Origin: Phycisphaerales bacterium Planc_01
Lineage (GTDB): Bacteria; Planctomycetota; Phycisphaerae; Sedimentisphaerales; Anaerobacaceae
Assembly: GCA_001603075.1 (NCBI GenBank)
Contig: LVBB01000070.1
Span: forward strand, 1-33,375
DNA length: 33,375 bases
Reading direction: 5' to 3'
The position numbers and the translations under genes are program-made. Of the stretch, positions 1 to 6,668 are shown piece by piece. Under the pieces are notes generated by a model, which did no database searches, was not told where the DNA came from, and saw only the letters and a program-made list of their open reading frames with translations. Within the stretch, counting starts at the first letter, position 1; every line of letters begins with the position of its first letter.

Positions 1-267
1 GAGATTCGCAAGGCGGTCGTGGCGGCCGGGACCCGGCGGGTCCGACCGTGCCTGATGACCACGGCTACGACGATCCTGGCCCTGATCCCCGTCCTGACGA
101 GTACCGGCCGCGGCTCCGACATCATGGTCCCGATGGCTATCCCCGCCTTCGGCGGCATGACGATCGAGATCCTCACCATGCTCATCGTCCCCGTCCTATA
201 TAGCATGCTCCAGGAAGCCAAAGCCCGACGAGCGACAGGGGATGGATCGCGCGTAGAAACACCATGA
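1..267 (+). CDS. RND-family heavy-metal efflux pump (CusA/CzcA type), C-terminal fragment
   Basis: The reading frame is open from the first base, so the gene begins upstream of the window; about 88 C-terminal residues are present. The segment RRVRPCLMTTATTILALIPV followed by GRGSDIMVPMAIPAFGGM and a final hydrophobic stretch ending LYSML matches the last transmembrane helices of CusA/CzcA inner-membrane pumps, which export Cu, Ag, Zn, Co or Cd by proton antiport as part of a tripartite complex. The cytoplasmic tail after the last helix is short (about 20 residues). The metal cannot be read from this fragment because the specificity residues lie upstream. Its position beside an iron island and in the same window as a Zur-type operon suggests a metal-homeostasis neighbourhood. 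A multidrug RND pump is less likely, given the typical heavy-metal wording of the TM11-TM12 segment. Confidence 0.85.
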   Translation, partial: EIRKAVVAAGTRRVRPCLMTTATTILALIPVLTSTGRGSDIMVPMAIPAFGGMTIEILTMLIVPVLYSMLQEAKARRATGDGSRVETP

Positions 268-290
268 AGCGAGGGCACAACAGCAGAAAA

Positions 291-365
291 TCGGGGCGAC
301 AGGACTTGAACCTGCGACCTCTTGACCCCCAGTCAAGCGCGCTAGCCAAACTGCGCCACGCCCCG
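291..365 (-). tRNA. tRNA-Pro (anticodon GGG)
   Basis: Read on the minus strand this folds as a complete cloverleaf: acceptor CGGGGCG pairs with CGCCCCG, the anticodon stem is TTGA-type with loop CTGGGGG (anticodon GGG), and the T arm is GCAGG-TTCAAGT-CCTGT. The C1:G72 pair and discriminator A73 are proline identity features. CCA is not encoded; the sequence after A73 is TTTTC, which may act as a short terminator. It is convergent with the efflux-pump gene. Confidence 0.95.
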
Positions 366-480
366 ATGCGTTTGGCTCATTGTAGTGCGGCTCTCGGCGG
401 CCAACAAGCGTTTTTTTGCCAATGTGTCGCTGGGGAAGGGATTTGGGCCGGGACGGCAGAAAAAAACCGAGAAGAGTTGC

Positions 481-510
481 TTGACAAAGTTAGGTTTGGC
501 TAACTATTAT
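481..510 (+). promoter_or_regulatory. dtxR1 promoter overlapped by a DtxR-type iron box
   Basis: A perfect -35 TTGACA (481-486) is separated by 18 bp from a -10 TATTAT (505-510). The spacer carries the palindrome GTTAGGTTTGGCTAAC (489-504), which matches the first 15 bases of the classical diphtheria tox operator TTAGGTTAGGCTAACCTAA at all but one position. An operator between -35 and -10 implies repression by metal-loaded DtxR, probably autoregulatory for the dtxR1-feoA unit. Confidence 0.75.
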
Positions 511-531
511 GAAGTTTTAGGCTGTGGCGCT

Positions 532-1023
532 ATGGACGAAACGATGAAGACCGAGCCTGTGCAAGAACTCAGCGCGTCGCTGGAAGACTACTTGGAGGCC
601 ATTTTCAATCTGGCCGACGAGTCGGAAGGGGCGCGCAGCAAGGACATCGCCGAGGCGCTCAGCGTTGCCCGGTCTTCGGTGACCGGAGCGCTGCAGGCGC
701 TTCGTGAGAAGGGTTTGGCGAACTATCGCCCCTATGGCTGCATCACGCTGACCGAATCGGGCCAGGCGCGGGCGGCTGAGGTGGTGCGAAAGCACAACAT
801 TCTCAAGTCGTTCTTCGTCAACGTGCTCGGGGTGGACGCCGACGTCGCCCAGCAGGCGGCCTGCAAGGCCGAGCATGCCCTGGGCCCGGAGATCATCAGC
901 CGGTTGCTGAGTTTCATCAAGTACGTGACCGAGAGCCACAGACACGGCCGCGACGTGGCGGAAGAGTTTCGCGAGTTTCATAAGAGCAGATCGGGCAGAA
1001 AGGCCCGTACGGTAGAACCATGA
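532..1023 (+). CDS. DtxR/MntR-family metal-dependent repressor, short form
   Basis: The product is 163 residues and has the DtxR layout: N-terminal winged helix (LSASLEDYLEAIF, then SKDIAEALSVARSSVTGALQ as recognition region) and a metal-binding dimerisation domain with the signature ACKAEH, equivalent to the Cys-x2-Glu-His ligands of DtxR, plus an upstream His in RKHNILKSFF. It lacks the C-terminal SH3/FeoA-like domain; that domain is encoded separately by the next gene. I chose ATG 532 because the promoter ends at 510; the frame is open further upstream but that part would be antisense to the tRNA region. The TGA overlaps the ATG of feoA (ATGA), so the two are translationally coupled. Role inferred: Fe(II)- or Mn(II)-responsive repressor of the Feo system and of itself. 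Confidence 0.9.
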   Translation: MDETMKTEPVQELSASLEDYLEAIFNLADESEGARSKDIAEALSVARSSVTGALQALREKGLANYRPYGCITLTESGQARAAEVVRKHNILKSFFVNVLGVDADVAQQAACKAEHALGPEIISRLLSFIKYVTESHRHGRDVAEEFREFHKSRSGRKARTVEP

Positions 1024-1271
1024 GTGAGGCTGTCAGAGTGCAGGAGAAGCCGCCACAGCCTTTGTCAACGGCCAGGGCCGGCCAGACTGTCCGAGTCGTG
1101 CGAATTGATGCCGGGCGCGGGCTCAACAGCCGCCTGGCTTCTATGGGGTTGGTGGCCAGCGCCGAATTGAAGGTCGTCAGCAACGGCCATCCGGGCCCCT
1201 TCGTACTGATCGTCAAGGACGCCAAGGTCGTGCTCGGCAGGGGGGTCGCGCAGAAGATCCTTGTCAGATAG
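1020..1271 (+). CDS. feoA: FeoA, ferrous iron transport accessory protein
   Basis: A small SH3-like protein of 83 residues with the FeoA pattern: a hydrophobic beta start (AGQTVRVVRIDAG), then RLASMGLVASAELKVVS, then a closing strand VVLGRGVAQKILV. FeoA binds and supports the FeoB permease on the cytoplasmic face. Its start overlaps the dtxR1 stop by four bases, and feoB follows after 82 bp in the same direction. The N-terminal 18 residues are a proline- and charge-rich extension before the domain. Confidence 0.9.
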   Translation: MSEAVRVQEKPPQPLSTARAGQTVRVVRIDAGRGLNSRLASMGLVASAELKVVSNGHPGPFVLIVKDAKVVLGRGVAQKILVR

Positions 1272-1303
1272 GACCGGCAGGGTAGTTCTCTTCTTTTTGC
1301 CTG

Positions 1304-1323
1304 TATAGTTCGTTGGGCCTAAC
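1304..1323 (+). promoter_or_regulatory. Possible feoB promoter -10 and iron box
   Basis: A TATAGT hexamer (1304-1309) is followed by GTTGGGCCTAAC (1312-1323), a 12-bp imperfect palindrome whose right half CCTAAC matches the iron boxes of dtxR1, dtxR2 and hemP. No convincing -35 is visible. The site would allow feoB to be controlled in addition to read-through from dtxR1-feoA. Confidence 0.45.
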
Positions 1324-1353
1324 TTTCTGGGGCCCGGTTTCTATGAATAGGCG

Positions 1354-3420
1354 ATGTCTATGAAGTCAATCACAGTGGCGCTGGCGGGCAATCCGAACAG
1401 CGGCAAGACCAGCGTCTTCAACATGCTTACGGGGGCCCGCCAGCACGTGGGCAACTATCCCGGCGTGACCGTCGAGAAGAAGGAGGGGCAGTGCACCCAT
1501 CGCGACTGGCGGATCACGTTCGTCGATCTGCCCGGCACGTACAGCCTGACCGCGTATTCGACGGAGGAGCTGATCGCCCGCAACTACATCCAGGAGGACA
1601 GGCCCGATGTCGTGGTGGACGTCGTCGACGCCTCCAACCTGGAGCGAAACCTGTACCTGGCCACGCAGATCATGGAGATGGACGTCCCCATGGTGCTGGC
1701 CTTCAACATGAGCGACCTGGCCAGGCGACGCGGCCTGGAGTTCGATCTGACCCAGTTGTCGCAGCTTTTGGAGATGCCCATCGTTCCGACGGTCGGCAAC
1801 AAGGGCCAGGGACGAACGGAGCTGCTCGACGCCATCGTCGAGACGGCCGGCGCCGAGCGCAAGGAACGAACCCATCGCGTCACCTATGGCGGCGAGATCG
1901 AGGACGAACTGCTTCGAATCGAAGAGACGCTTGGCAAGACCGACGGCGATGTGGTTGCCAGGTACGGCCGGCGATGGCTGGCGATCAAGCTGCTCGAACA
2001 GGACGAGGAAGTCACGTCGAAGATTCGGGACCGGCAGGTCCTGGAGGCCGTCGGTCAAAGCGTGACGCATCTGCGGGACATTCTGGGCGATGAGCCGGAG
2101 ATTGTCATGGCCGACCGCCGGTACGGATTCATCTCCGGCGCCTGTCAGGAGACGATCCAGAGTTCCGTCGAGCGGCGACATGATGTCAGCGATACGATCG
2201 ATGCGGTGGTGACCAACCGGATCCTGGGCCTGCCGATCTTCCTGCTGCTAATGTATGTGGTCTTCTTCCTGACGTTCAAGGTCGGCAGCTATCCGATGGA
2301 ATGGTTGGAGGCCTTCTTTGGCGCGCTGGCCGACGGGATTGTGCGTCACTGGCCGGAGGGTCACGCCGAATGGCTGCAATCTCTGCTGGTTGATGGTGTC
2401 ATCGGCGGGGTCGGCGGCGTGCTGGTGTTCCTGCCGAACATCCTGCTGCTGTTCATGGCCATCGCCTTGCTGGAAGACTCGGGCTACATGGCCCGTGCGG
2501 CGTTTGTGATGGACCGGATCATGCACAAGATCGGCCTGCACGGCAAGAGCTTCATCCCGATGCTGATCGGGTTCGGCTGTTCGGTGCCCGCGATCATGGC
2601 GACTCGGATTCTCGAAAACCGCCGCAGTCGTCTGACGACAATCATGGTGATCCCCTTGATGAGCTGTGGCGCCCGGCTGACGATCTACGCACTGTTCATC
2701 CCGGCGTTCTTTCCGCAACATTGGCAGGGGCCGATGCTCTGGCTGATCTATCTGATCGGCATCGTGCTGGGGATTGTGGCGGCCAAGCTGCTTCGCCTGA
2801 CCGTCTTCCGGGGCGAGACGACGCCGTTCGTGATGGAGCTGCCGCCGTATCGGATGCCAACGAGCAAGGGCGTGCTCGTCCACACATGGCAGCGGGGTTG
2901 GCTCTACATCCGCAAGGCCGGTACCGTGATCCTTGCGTTGTCGATCGTGCTGTGGTTCGCGATGAACTTCCCCAAGCCGCCGGCCGATCGGCTCAGTGGT
3001 CTGGATACGCAGGAAGCTCGCCAGGAAGGTCTGCGGTATTCGACGGTCGGCCGAGTTGGCTTGGCTGTGGAGCCGGTCCTGCAACCGCTTGGCTTCGACT
3101 GGAAGATCGGCACGGCCCTGATCGGCTCGGTGGCCGCCAAGGAGTTGTTCGTCTCGCAGTTGGGGATCATCTATGCCGTCGAGAGCCCTGATGAGGATTC
3201 CCCGAGCCTGCGCGAGCAGCTTCGCGCCAACTACACGCCTCTGGTGGGCTTCTGCGTGATGCTGTTCTGCCTGATCAGCGCACCGTGCGTGGCCACCGTG
3301 GCCATGACCCGGCAGGAGACGAACTCCTGGCGATGGGCGCTGTTCCAGTTCTTCGGCCTGACCGGCCTGGCCTACGCCGTGACTCTGGTGGTCTATCAGG
3401 TCGGCCGGATCTGGCTGTAG
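1354..3420 (+). CDS. feoB: FeoB, Fe(II) transporter with N-terminal GTPase domain
   Basis: At 688 residues this is a full-length FeoB. The G domain shows the P-loop GNPNSGKTS, the G3 motif DLPGTYSL and the G4 motif NMSD, followed by the helical guanine-dissociation-inhibitor region. The membrane part carries both Gate motifs: GCSVPAIMATRILENRRSR with its Cys-Pro pore signature, and MSCGARLTIYALF; a C-terminal Gate-type helix contains APCVATVAMTRQE. It imports ferrous iron across the inner membrane. A weak AGG lies upstream of ATG 1354; ATG 1360 would be an alternative start. The Cys-rich C-terminal tail of some FeoB proteins is absent; the protein ends YQVGRIWL. Neighbouring feoA and two DtxR genes make this an iron-starvation unit. 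Confidence 0.97.
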   Translation: MSMKSITVALAGNPNSGKTSVFNMLTGARQHVGNYPGVTVEKKEGQCTHRDWRITFVDLPGTYSLTAYSTEELIARNYIQEDRPDVVVDVVDASNLERNLYLATQIMEMDVPMVLAFNMSDLARRRGLEFDLTQLSQLLEMPIVPTVGNKGQGRTELLDAIVETAGAERKERTHRVTYGGEIEDELLRIEETLGKTDGDVVARYGRRWLAIKLLEQDEEVTSKIRDRQVLEAVGQSVTHLRDILGDEPEIVMADRRYGFISGACQETIQSSVERRHDVSDTIDAVVTNRILGLPIFLLLMYVVFFLTFKVGSYPMEWLEAFFGALADGIVRHWPEGHAEWLQSLLVDGVIGGVGGVLVFLPNILLLFMAIALLEDSGYMARAAFVMDRIMHKIGLHGKSFIPMLIGFGCSVPAIMATRILENRRSRLTTIMVIPLMSCGARLTIYALFIPAFFPQHWQGPMLWLIYLIGIVLGIVAAKLLRLTVFRGETTPFVMELPPYRMPTSKGVLVHTWQRGWLYIRKAGTVILALSIVLWFAMNFPKPPADRLSGLDTQEARQEGLRYSTVGRVGLAVEPVLQPLGFDWKIGTALIGSVAAKELFVSQLGIIYAVESPDEDSPSLREQLRANYTPLVGFCVMLFCLISAPCVATVAMTRQETNSWRWALFQFFGLTGLAYAVTLVVYQVGRIWL

Positions 3421-3459
3421 AGGCGCGAAAAAAAAGTGCATGCAGTACTGAGATTTCTG

Positions 3460-3501
3460 TTGACGAAGTTAGGCACGCCTAATAATATTAGGTCGGCCTA
3501 T
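3460..3501 (+). promoter_or_regulatory. dtxR2 promoter with two tandem iron boxes, second box over the start codon
   Basis: The -35 TTGACG (3460-3465) and -10 TAATAT (3483-3488) are 17 bp apart. The perfect palindrome TTAGGCACGCCTAA (3469-3482) fills the spacer, and a second copy, TTAGGTCGGCCTAT (3488-3501), follows and includes the A of the ATG at 3500. The spacing TTGAC-N3-GTTAGG is the same as at dtxR1. The predicted transcript start near 3495 leaves only about five bases before the ATG, so the mRNA may be nearly leaderless. Confidence 0.75.
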
Positions 3502-4201
3502 GATTTTTGAATCCACCAGATCACTGAGTGCGAGCCTGGAAGACTACTTGCAGGCGATCTTCTGGACGGTGGCCGCCAAAGGGGCGGCCCGGGCCAAGGA
3601 CATCGCCAGGCAACTGGGGGTCAAGGCCTCTTCGGTCACGGGCGCTCTGCAGACGCTGGCAGAGAAGAAGTTCGTTCACTATCAGCCGTACGAGGCGATC
3701 ACCCTGACGGCGGAAGGTTTCGACGAGGCGGCGCGAGTTGCTCAGCGGCACTTCATCGTCCGCGAGTTCTTCGTCAGGGTGCTTGGGCTCGATGAGGCAG
3801 TCGCGGACAAAGAGGCCTGCCGGATGGAACACTGCGTTGGCGACGATGTAGCCGAGCGGCTGGCGACGTTGATGGAGTTCGTCAAGGCCCATCCGGAAAT
3901 GCAGAGCGGGGTTTCGCAACTCCTCGCGGAGCGGGATCACAGTGATGGGATGCCGGCCTCGGTGCGGAGAGGGCCGGTTACGGTGGCGGATCTGCGGTCC
4001 GGCCAGAAGGCGGTTATCGTTGCCGTACGCTCCGGAGCGGCGCTGGCCAGGCGGCTGGTCGATATGGGTCTGGGCCGAGGGGCCCTGGTCGAGGTCGAAG
4101 GCGTTGCGCCAACGGGAGATCCGATTCGCGTCAAGATCCGCGGCTACCAACTGGCCCTGCGCAGAACGGAAGCGGCGGCGATTTCGGTGGTGGGAAAGTG
4201 A
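3500..4201 (+). CDS. DtxR-family repressor fused to a FeoA/SH3-like domain
   Basis: The 233-residue product has the full DtxR/IdeR architecture. Residues 1-70 are the winged helix (LSASLEDYLQAIF; KASSVTGALQTLAEKKF), residues 70-135 the dimerisation and metal domain with RHFIVREFF and the ligand signature ACRMEH, and residues about 155-233 a FeoA-like SH3 domain (DLRSGQKAVIVAVRSG, RLVDMGLGRGALVEVEG, closing RGYQLALRR). It is clearly a paralogue of dtxR1 in the DNA-binding part, so both may read the same box. It follows feoB by 79 bp but has its own promoter with two boxes, implying tight autoregulation. Which of the two regulators dominates, and whether one senses Mn rather than Fe, cannot be told from sequence. 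Confidence 0.93.
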   Translation: MIFESTRSLSASLEDYLQAIFWTVAAKGAARAKDIARQLGVKASSVTGALQTLAEKKFVHYQPYEAITLTAEGFDEAARVAQRHFIVREFFVRVLGLDEAVADKEACRMEHCVGDDVAERLATLMEFVKAHPEMQSGVSQLLAERDHSDGMPASVRRGPVTVADLRSGQKAVIVAVRSGAALARRLVDMGLGRGALVEVEGVAPTGDPIRVKIRGYQLALRRTEAAAISVVGK

Positions 4202-4210
4202 GTCTTTTTT

Positions 4211-4237
4211 TTGACCTCATAGTTAGGGGTGCCTAAC
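4211..4237 (+). promoter_or_regulatory. Iron box upstream of hemP
   Basis: TTGACC (4211-4216) is followed by the perfect 6-4-6 palindrome GTTAGGGGTGCCTAAC (4222-4237). The arms are identical to those of the dtxR1 and dtxR2 boxes. The -10 is poor (TAACTC at 17 bp), so the operator call is stronger than the promoter call. Confidence 0.65.
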
Positions 4238-4264
4238 TCTGGGGCGGCAGGCGACGGGAAGGAT

Positions 4265-4456
4265 ATGGAACGATCTGACTTCGACACGACAAAGGAAACC
4301 GCCGGTCTCACGCAGACCGGCGATGATGGCCGGCGGGACGGATGCATCGATTCACAAGCGATCCTCGGCGAACGCGACGAGGTCCTGATTCGGCATGGAG
4401 ACCAGATGTATCGATTGAGGAAGACACGGCATGGGAAACTGATACTGAACAAGTAG
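4265..4456 (+). CDS. hemP: HemP-like small hemin-uptake protein
   Basis: The 63-residue product ends with the HemP pattern: an ILGERDEVLIRHGDQMYRLR strand pair followed by KTRHGKLILNK, which corresponds to the family signature (I-x-H-x-g-x-x-Y-x-L-R-x-T-x-x-g-K-L-I-L-x-K). HemP proteins are small cytosolic factors found in Fur- or DtxR-controlled heme and iron loci, where some act as regulators of heme uptake. The frame is open from 4229, but that start lies inside the operator, so ATG 4265 with GGGAAGG just upstream is chosen. The N-terminal half (about 30 residues) is polar and unconserved. No TonB receptor or heme ABC transporter is in view; a terminator-like hairpin follows. Confidence 0.8.
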   Translation: MERSDFDTTKETAGLTQTGDDGRRDGCIDSQAILGERDEVLIRHGDQMYRLRKTRHGKLILNK

Positions 4457-4508
4457 GACGTCAGAAAGACTCGCAAGCATCGCGACCGAGCCAGCCGTAC
4501 GCCAGCCA

Positions 4509-4560
4509 GGGAGCAGATGAGACCTTCGCCCTATGGGGTCTTGCCTGCTCCCTTGTTCTT
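4509..4560 (+). terminator. Terminator-like hairpin between hemP and the chelatase gene
   Basis: GGGAGCAG (4509-4516) pairs with CTGCTCCC (4545-4552), with an inner AGACC/GGTCT pairing, followed by the T-rich TTGTTCTTT. It could end the short hemP message or attenuate it so that downstream genes are made at a lower level. A GTTAGGGG half-site at 4567-4574 follows it. Confidence 0.55.
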
Positions 4561-4632
4561 TCCCCGGTTAGGGGCAGAACAACATCGCGGGAACAGAAAC
4601 CAAGATAGAAATTGCCGGAAAGGAAGGAATGT

Positions 4633-5679
4633 ATGGACGAGAGAACCTCTCAGGAATCGATGTCTCTGACACCATGCGATTGTTCGGGGGCGTGCGAAGG
4701 ATGTCATTGCAGGAAGGATGGGCTGCGCCAAAGCTCGCCGCAGATCGTCCCATTCTCCGTTGTCACGACCATGATCTGGCTGCTCGTGCTGTGCGTCACA
4801 GTATGGGGTCAAACCACCGGTCCGAAGACGGGAGGGCCCGGGCTGCTGATCATCGCGCACGGATCGCCGTCGCAGCCGTGGAACCAGCGGGTTATGGAAC
4901 TGGAGCCGAAGATTCGGGACGCGTTCGGCGATGAGAACCCGTTTGTCTCAATCAAGGTGGTCTTCATGGAGTTCGCCGAGCCGAATGTGGCCGCCGGCGT
5001 CGAGGCGCTCCAGTCGGCCGGTTGCGGCCGGATCGTGGCCGTGCCGCTTCTGGTCGCACCTTCGTCGCACTCGCACTGGGACATCCCGGCGCTGCTGGGG
5101 ATCTACAGCGATGCGGTGATGGAAAAGGAGCTTCGAGCCGAAGGCTTACGTGTCGTTCGGCCCCGCGTCCCCGTGACGGTGACGACCACGCTGGCCGAGA
5201 GCGACGTGATCGAGAAGATCATGCTCAAGCGGGTGCGGCAACTCAGCAACGACCCAGGTCGAGAGGCGATCGTGCTGCTGGCCCACGGCAGTGAGGCGAT
5301 CCCTCCTGCGTGGGAGCGGTTGATGAAGCGGACGGTGACATACATCTGCGGCCGCGCGGGGATCAGCTACGGCGACTGGGCCACGGTGGGCGTCGGGCAG
5401 GAGTACCAACGGGCCGTCGCCGCCATCCAGGAGGCCGCCGAGCATCGCGAGCGCGTGATCGTCGTCGGTGCTTACCTCTCGATGGGAGTCACCAGGATGC
5501 ACGGCCGCTGGACACAACGCGCCGGCGACCATCATGGAGCGGAGGCCCACACGGCCGAGAACCCGCTGGAAGGACTGAACATCCAGTTGTCCGAGCAGGG
5601 ATTGTTGCCCGACGAGATGGTGACGCAGTGGATCGTGGACACCGCTCGCGGAGAGATCCAGCGGCATCCCTTGCGATAG
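4633..5679 (+). CDS. Membrane-anchored CbiX/SirB-like tetrapyrrole metal chelatase with Cys-rich N-terminus
   Basis: Two tandem chelatase half-domains are visible in 348 residues: one beginning LLIIAHGSPSQPW (about residue 73), the other with VLLLAHGSEAIPPAW (about 215), with the active-site-like segment APSSHSHWDIP between. This fits the CbiX/SirB class II chelatases that insert Co or Fe into sirohydrochlorin. Before the first domain there is one hydrophobic segment (PFSVVTTMIWLLVLCVTVWG), predicting a signal anchor that places the chelatase outside the cytoplasm. The roughly 40 residues ahead of it contain C-x-C-x3-C-x2-C-x-C, an unusual potential metal or cluster site. ATG 4633 has AAGGAAGGA upstream. 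Standing in an iron regulon beside hemP, it could release or insert iron at a tetrapyrrole, but the direction and substrate are inference. Confidence 0.8.
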   Translation: MDERTSQESMSLTPCDCSGACEGCHCRKDGLRQSSPQIVPFSVVTTMIWLLVLCVTVWGQTTGPKTGGPGLLIIAHGSPSQPWNQRVMELEPKIRDAFGDENPFVSIKVVFMEFAEPNVAAGVEALQSAGCGRIVAVPLLVAPSSHSHWDIPALLGIYSDAVMEKELRAEGLRVVRPRVPVTVTTTLAESDVIEKIMLKRVRQLSNDPGREAIVLLAHGSEAIPPAWERLMKRTVTYICGRAGISYGDWATVGVGQEYQRAVAAIQEAAEHRERVIVVGAYLSMGVTRMHGRWTQRAGDHHGAEAHTAENPLEGLNIQLSEQGLLPDEMVTQWIVDTARGEIQRHPLR

Positions 5680-5703
5680 CGAAGGAAGATGAAAGGAACG
5701 AAC

Positions 5704-6213
5704 ATGGCAAAGATCGGACTTTTCTACGGCAGCACGACGGGAAACACCAAGGACGCGGCTGTCCAGATCAAGACAGCGTTTGGCAACGACATTTTGACCA
5801 TCGCGAGCATCGCCGGCGCCACGGCTGACGACCTGAACCGCTTCGATGTGCTGATTCTCGGGACATCGACGTGGGGCTTTGGCGACTGGCAGGACGACTG
5901 GGCCGCTTTTCAGAGGGAATCGGCCCAGGTGGACTGGTCCTGCAAGACGGTGGCGTTGTTCGGAATGGGCGATCAGTACGGTTATCCCGACACGTTTGTC
6001 GATGCGATGGGATTGCTCCATGACGTGGTGGCGGCGCGGGGCGCCCAGGTCGTGGGTGCCTGGGAAGGGCAGGGGTACGACTTCGAGTCATCCTGCGCGC
6101 ATCGCGACGGGCGCTTCGTCGGGCTGGCCCTTGACGCCGACAATCAGTCCGAGATGACTGGGCCGCGAATTCGAGAATGGGTCCAGGGGCTCAGAGGAGA
6201 ACTGGGGCTATGA
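5704..6213 (+). CDS. Flavodoxin (long-chain type)
   Basis: The product has 169 residues and starts MAKIGLFYGSTTGNT, the FMN-phosphate loop of flavodoxins (T/S-x-T-G-x-T). Further FMN-binding segments are LGTSTWGFGDWQDDW (first aromatic loop) and GMGDQYGYPDTFVDAMG (second loop), with a long-chain insertion after it. Flavodoxin replaces ferredoxin as a low-potential electron carrier under iron limitation, which agrees with its place downstream of the iron boxes. An in-frame ATG at 5689 exists, but 5704 gives the canonical N-terminus with AAGGA upstream. Its TGA overlaps the ATG of the next gene. Confidence 0.96.
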   Translation: MAKIGLFYGSTTGNTKDAAVQIKTAFGNDILTIASIAGATADDLNRFDVLILGTSTWGFGDWQDDWAAFQRESAQVDWSCKTVALFGMGDQYGYPDTFVDAMGLLHDVVAARGAQVVGAWEGQGYDFESSCAHRDGRFVGLALDADNQSEMTGPRIREWVQGLRGELGL

Positions 6214-6668
6214 TCATGCGCAACGATGCGGCCTACCTCTTGCCGGCCGAACGAAGGATCGTCGTCCCGGATGGGCACCAGAGGGTGTTCAACCACCACG
6301 TATATGAGTACCGCAAGGGCCTGCGCGACCTCGCTCTGCAAACTCTGCCTCGCAGGTACGGTCCCGTGGTCGTCGCCCGCCTGGACGACCTCGACATTGC
6401 CTGTCTGATCTATCCTGCAGGTCGGCGGAACGTCAACGTGTTCTTCGGCGCGCCAGAGTGCCTGGAGACTGTGCGCCGAATCGGCAAGTTCGACCTGTCA
6501 CGGTACACGCCGGAGGAGGAGTTCATCCTGGGCATCATGTTGGGTTACGGTCGACGCCAGCAGTGCACGCGGTATCTGGACCTGCTCGGGCAGGGCGACT
6601 TCCAGTCGGCGCCGGATCAGATGGAGCGATTATCTCAAGAGAGGAACGAGCATGTGTGCAAATCGTAA
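6210..6668 (+). CDS. DUF2023-like protein paired with flavodoxin
   Basis: The 152-residue product contains a central block, FNHHVYEYRKGLRDLALQTL, then VNVFFGAPECLETVRR and TPEEEFILGIMLGYGRRQQC, which I recognise as the DUF2023 family. From memory these small proteins often sit beside flavodoxin genes in anaerobes; their function is unknown. The start is at ATG 6210 (ATGA overlap with the flavodoxin stop), so the two are translationally coupled; ATG 6216 is an alternative. Compared with the family core of about 100-120 residues it has an extra C-terminal stretch of roughly 25 residues, which overlaps the next gene by 17 bases. Role inferred: partner or modulator of flavodoxin under iron limitation. 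Confidence 0.8.
   Translation: MIMRNDAAYLLPAERRIVVPDGHQRVFNHHVYEYRKGLRDLALQTLPRRYGPVVVARLDDLDIACLIYPAGRRNVNVFFGAPECLETVRRIGKFDLSRYTPEEEFILGIMLGYGRRQQCTRYLDLLGQGDFQSAPDQMERLSQERNEHVCKS

Noticed and set aside
264-503. Open frame of 79 codons reading ...GRQDLNLRPLDPQSSALAKLRHAP...
   Set aside because: This is the antisense of the tRNA-Pro gene, a well-known false protein.
385-531. N-terminal extension of dtxR1
   Set aside because: The promoter and operator lie inside it (481-510), so translation must start after them.
2248-3441. Antisense frame of 397 codons opposite feoB
   Set aside because: It mirrors the codon bias of feoB; Gln/His/Arg-rich without any recognisable domain.
4567-4580. Possible sixth iron box before the chelatase gene (GTTAGGGGCAGAAC)
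   Set aside because: Only the left arm matches; the right half CCTAAC is missing, so I keep it as a half-site only.
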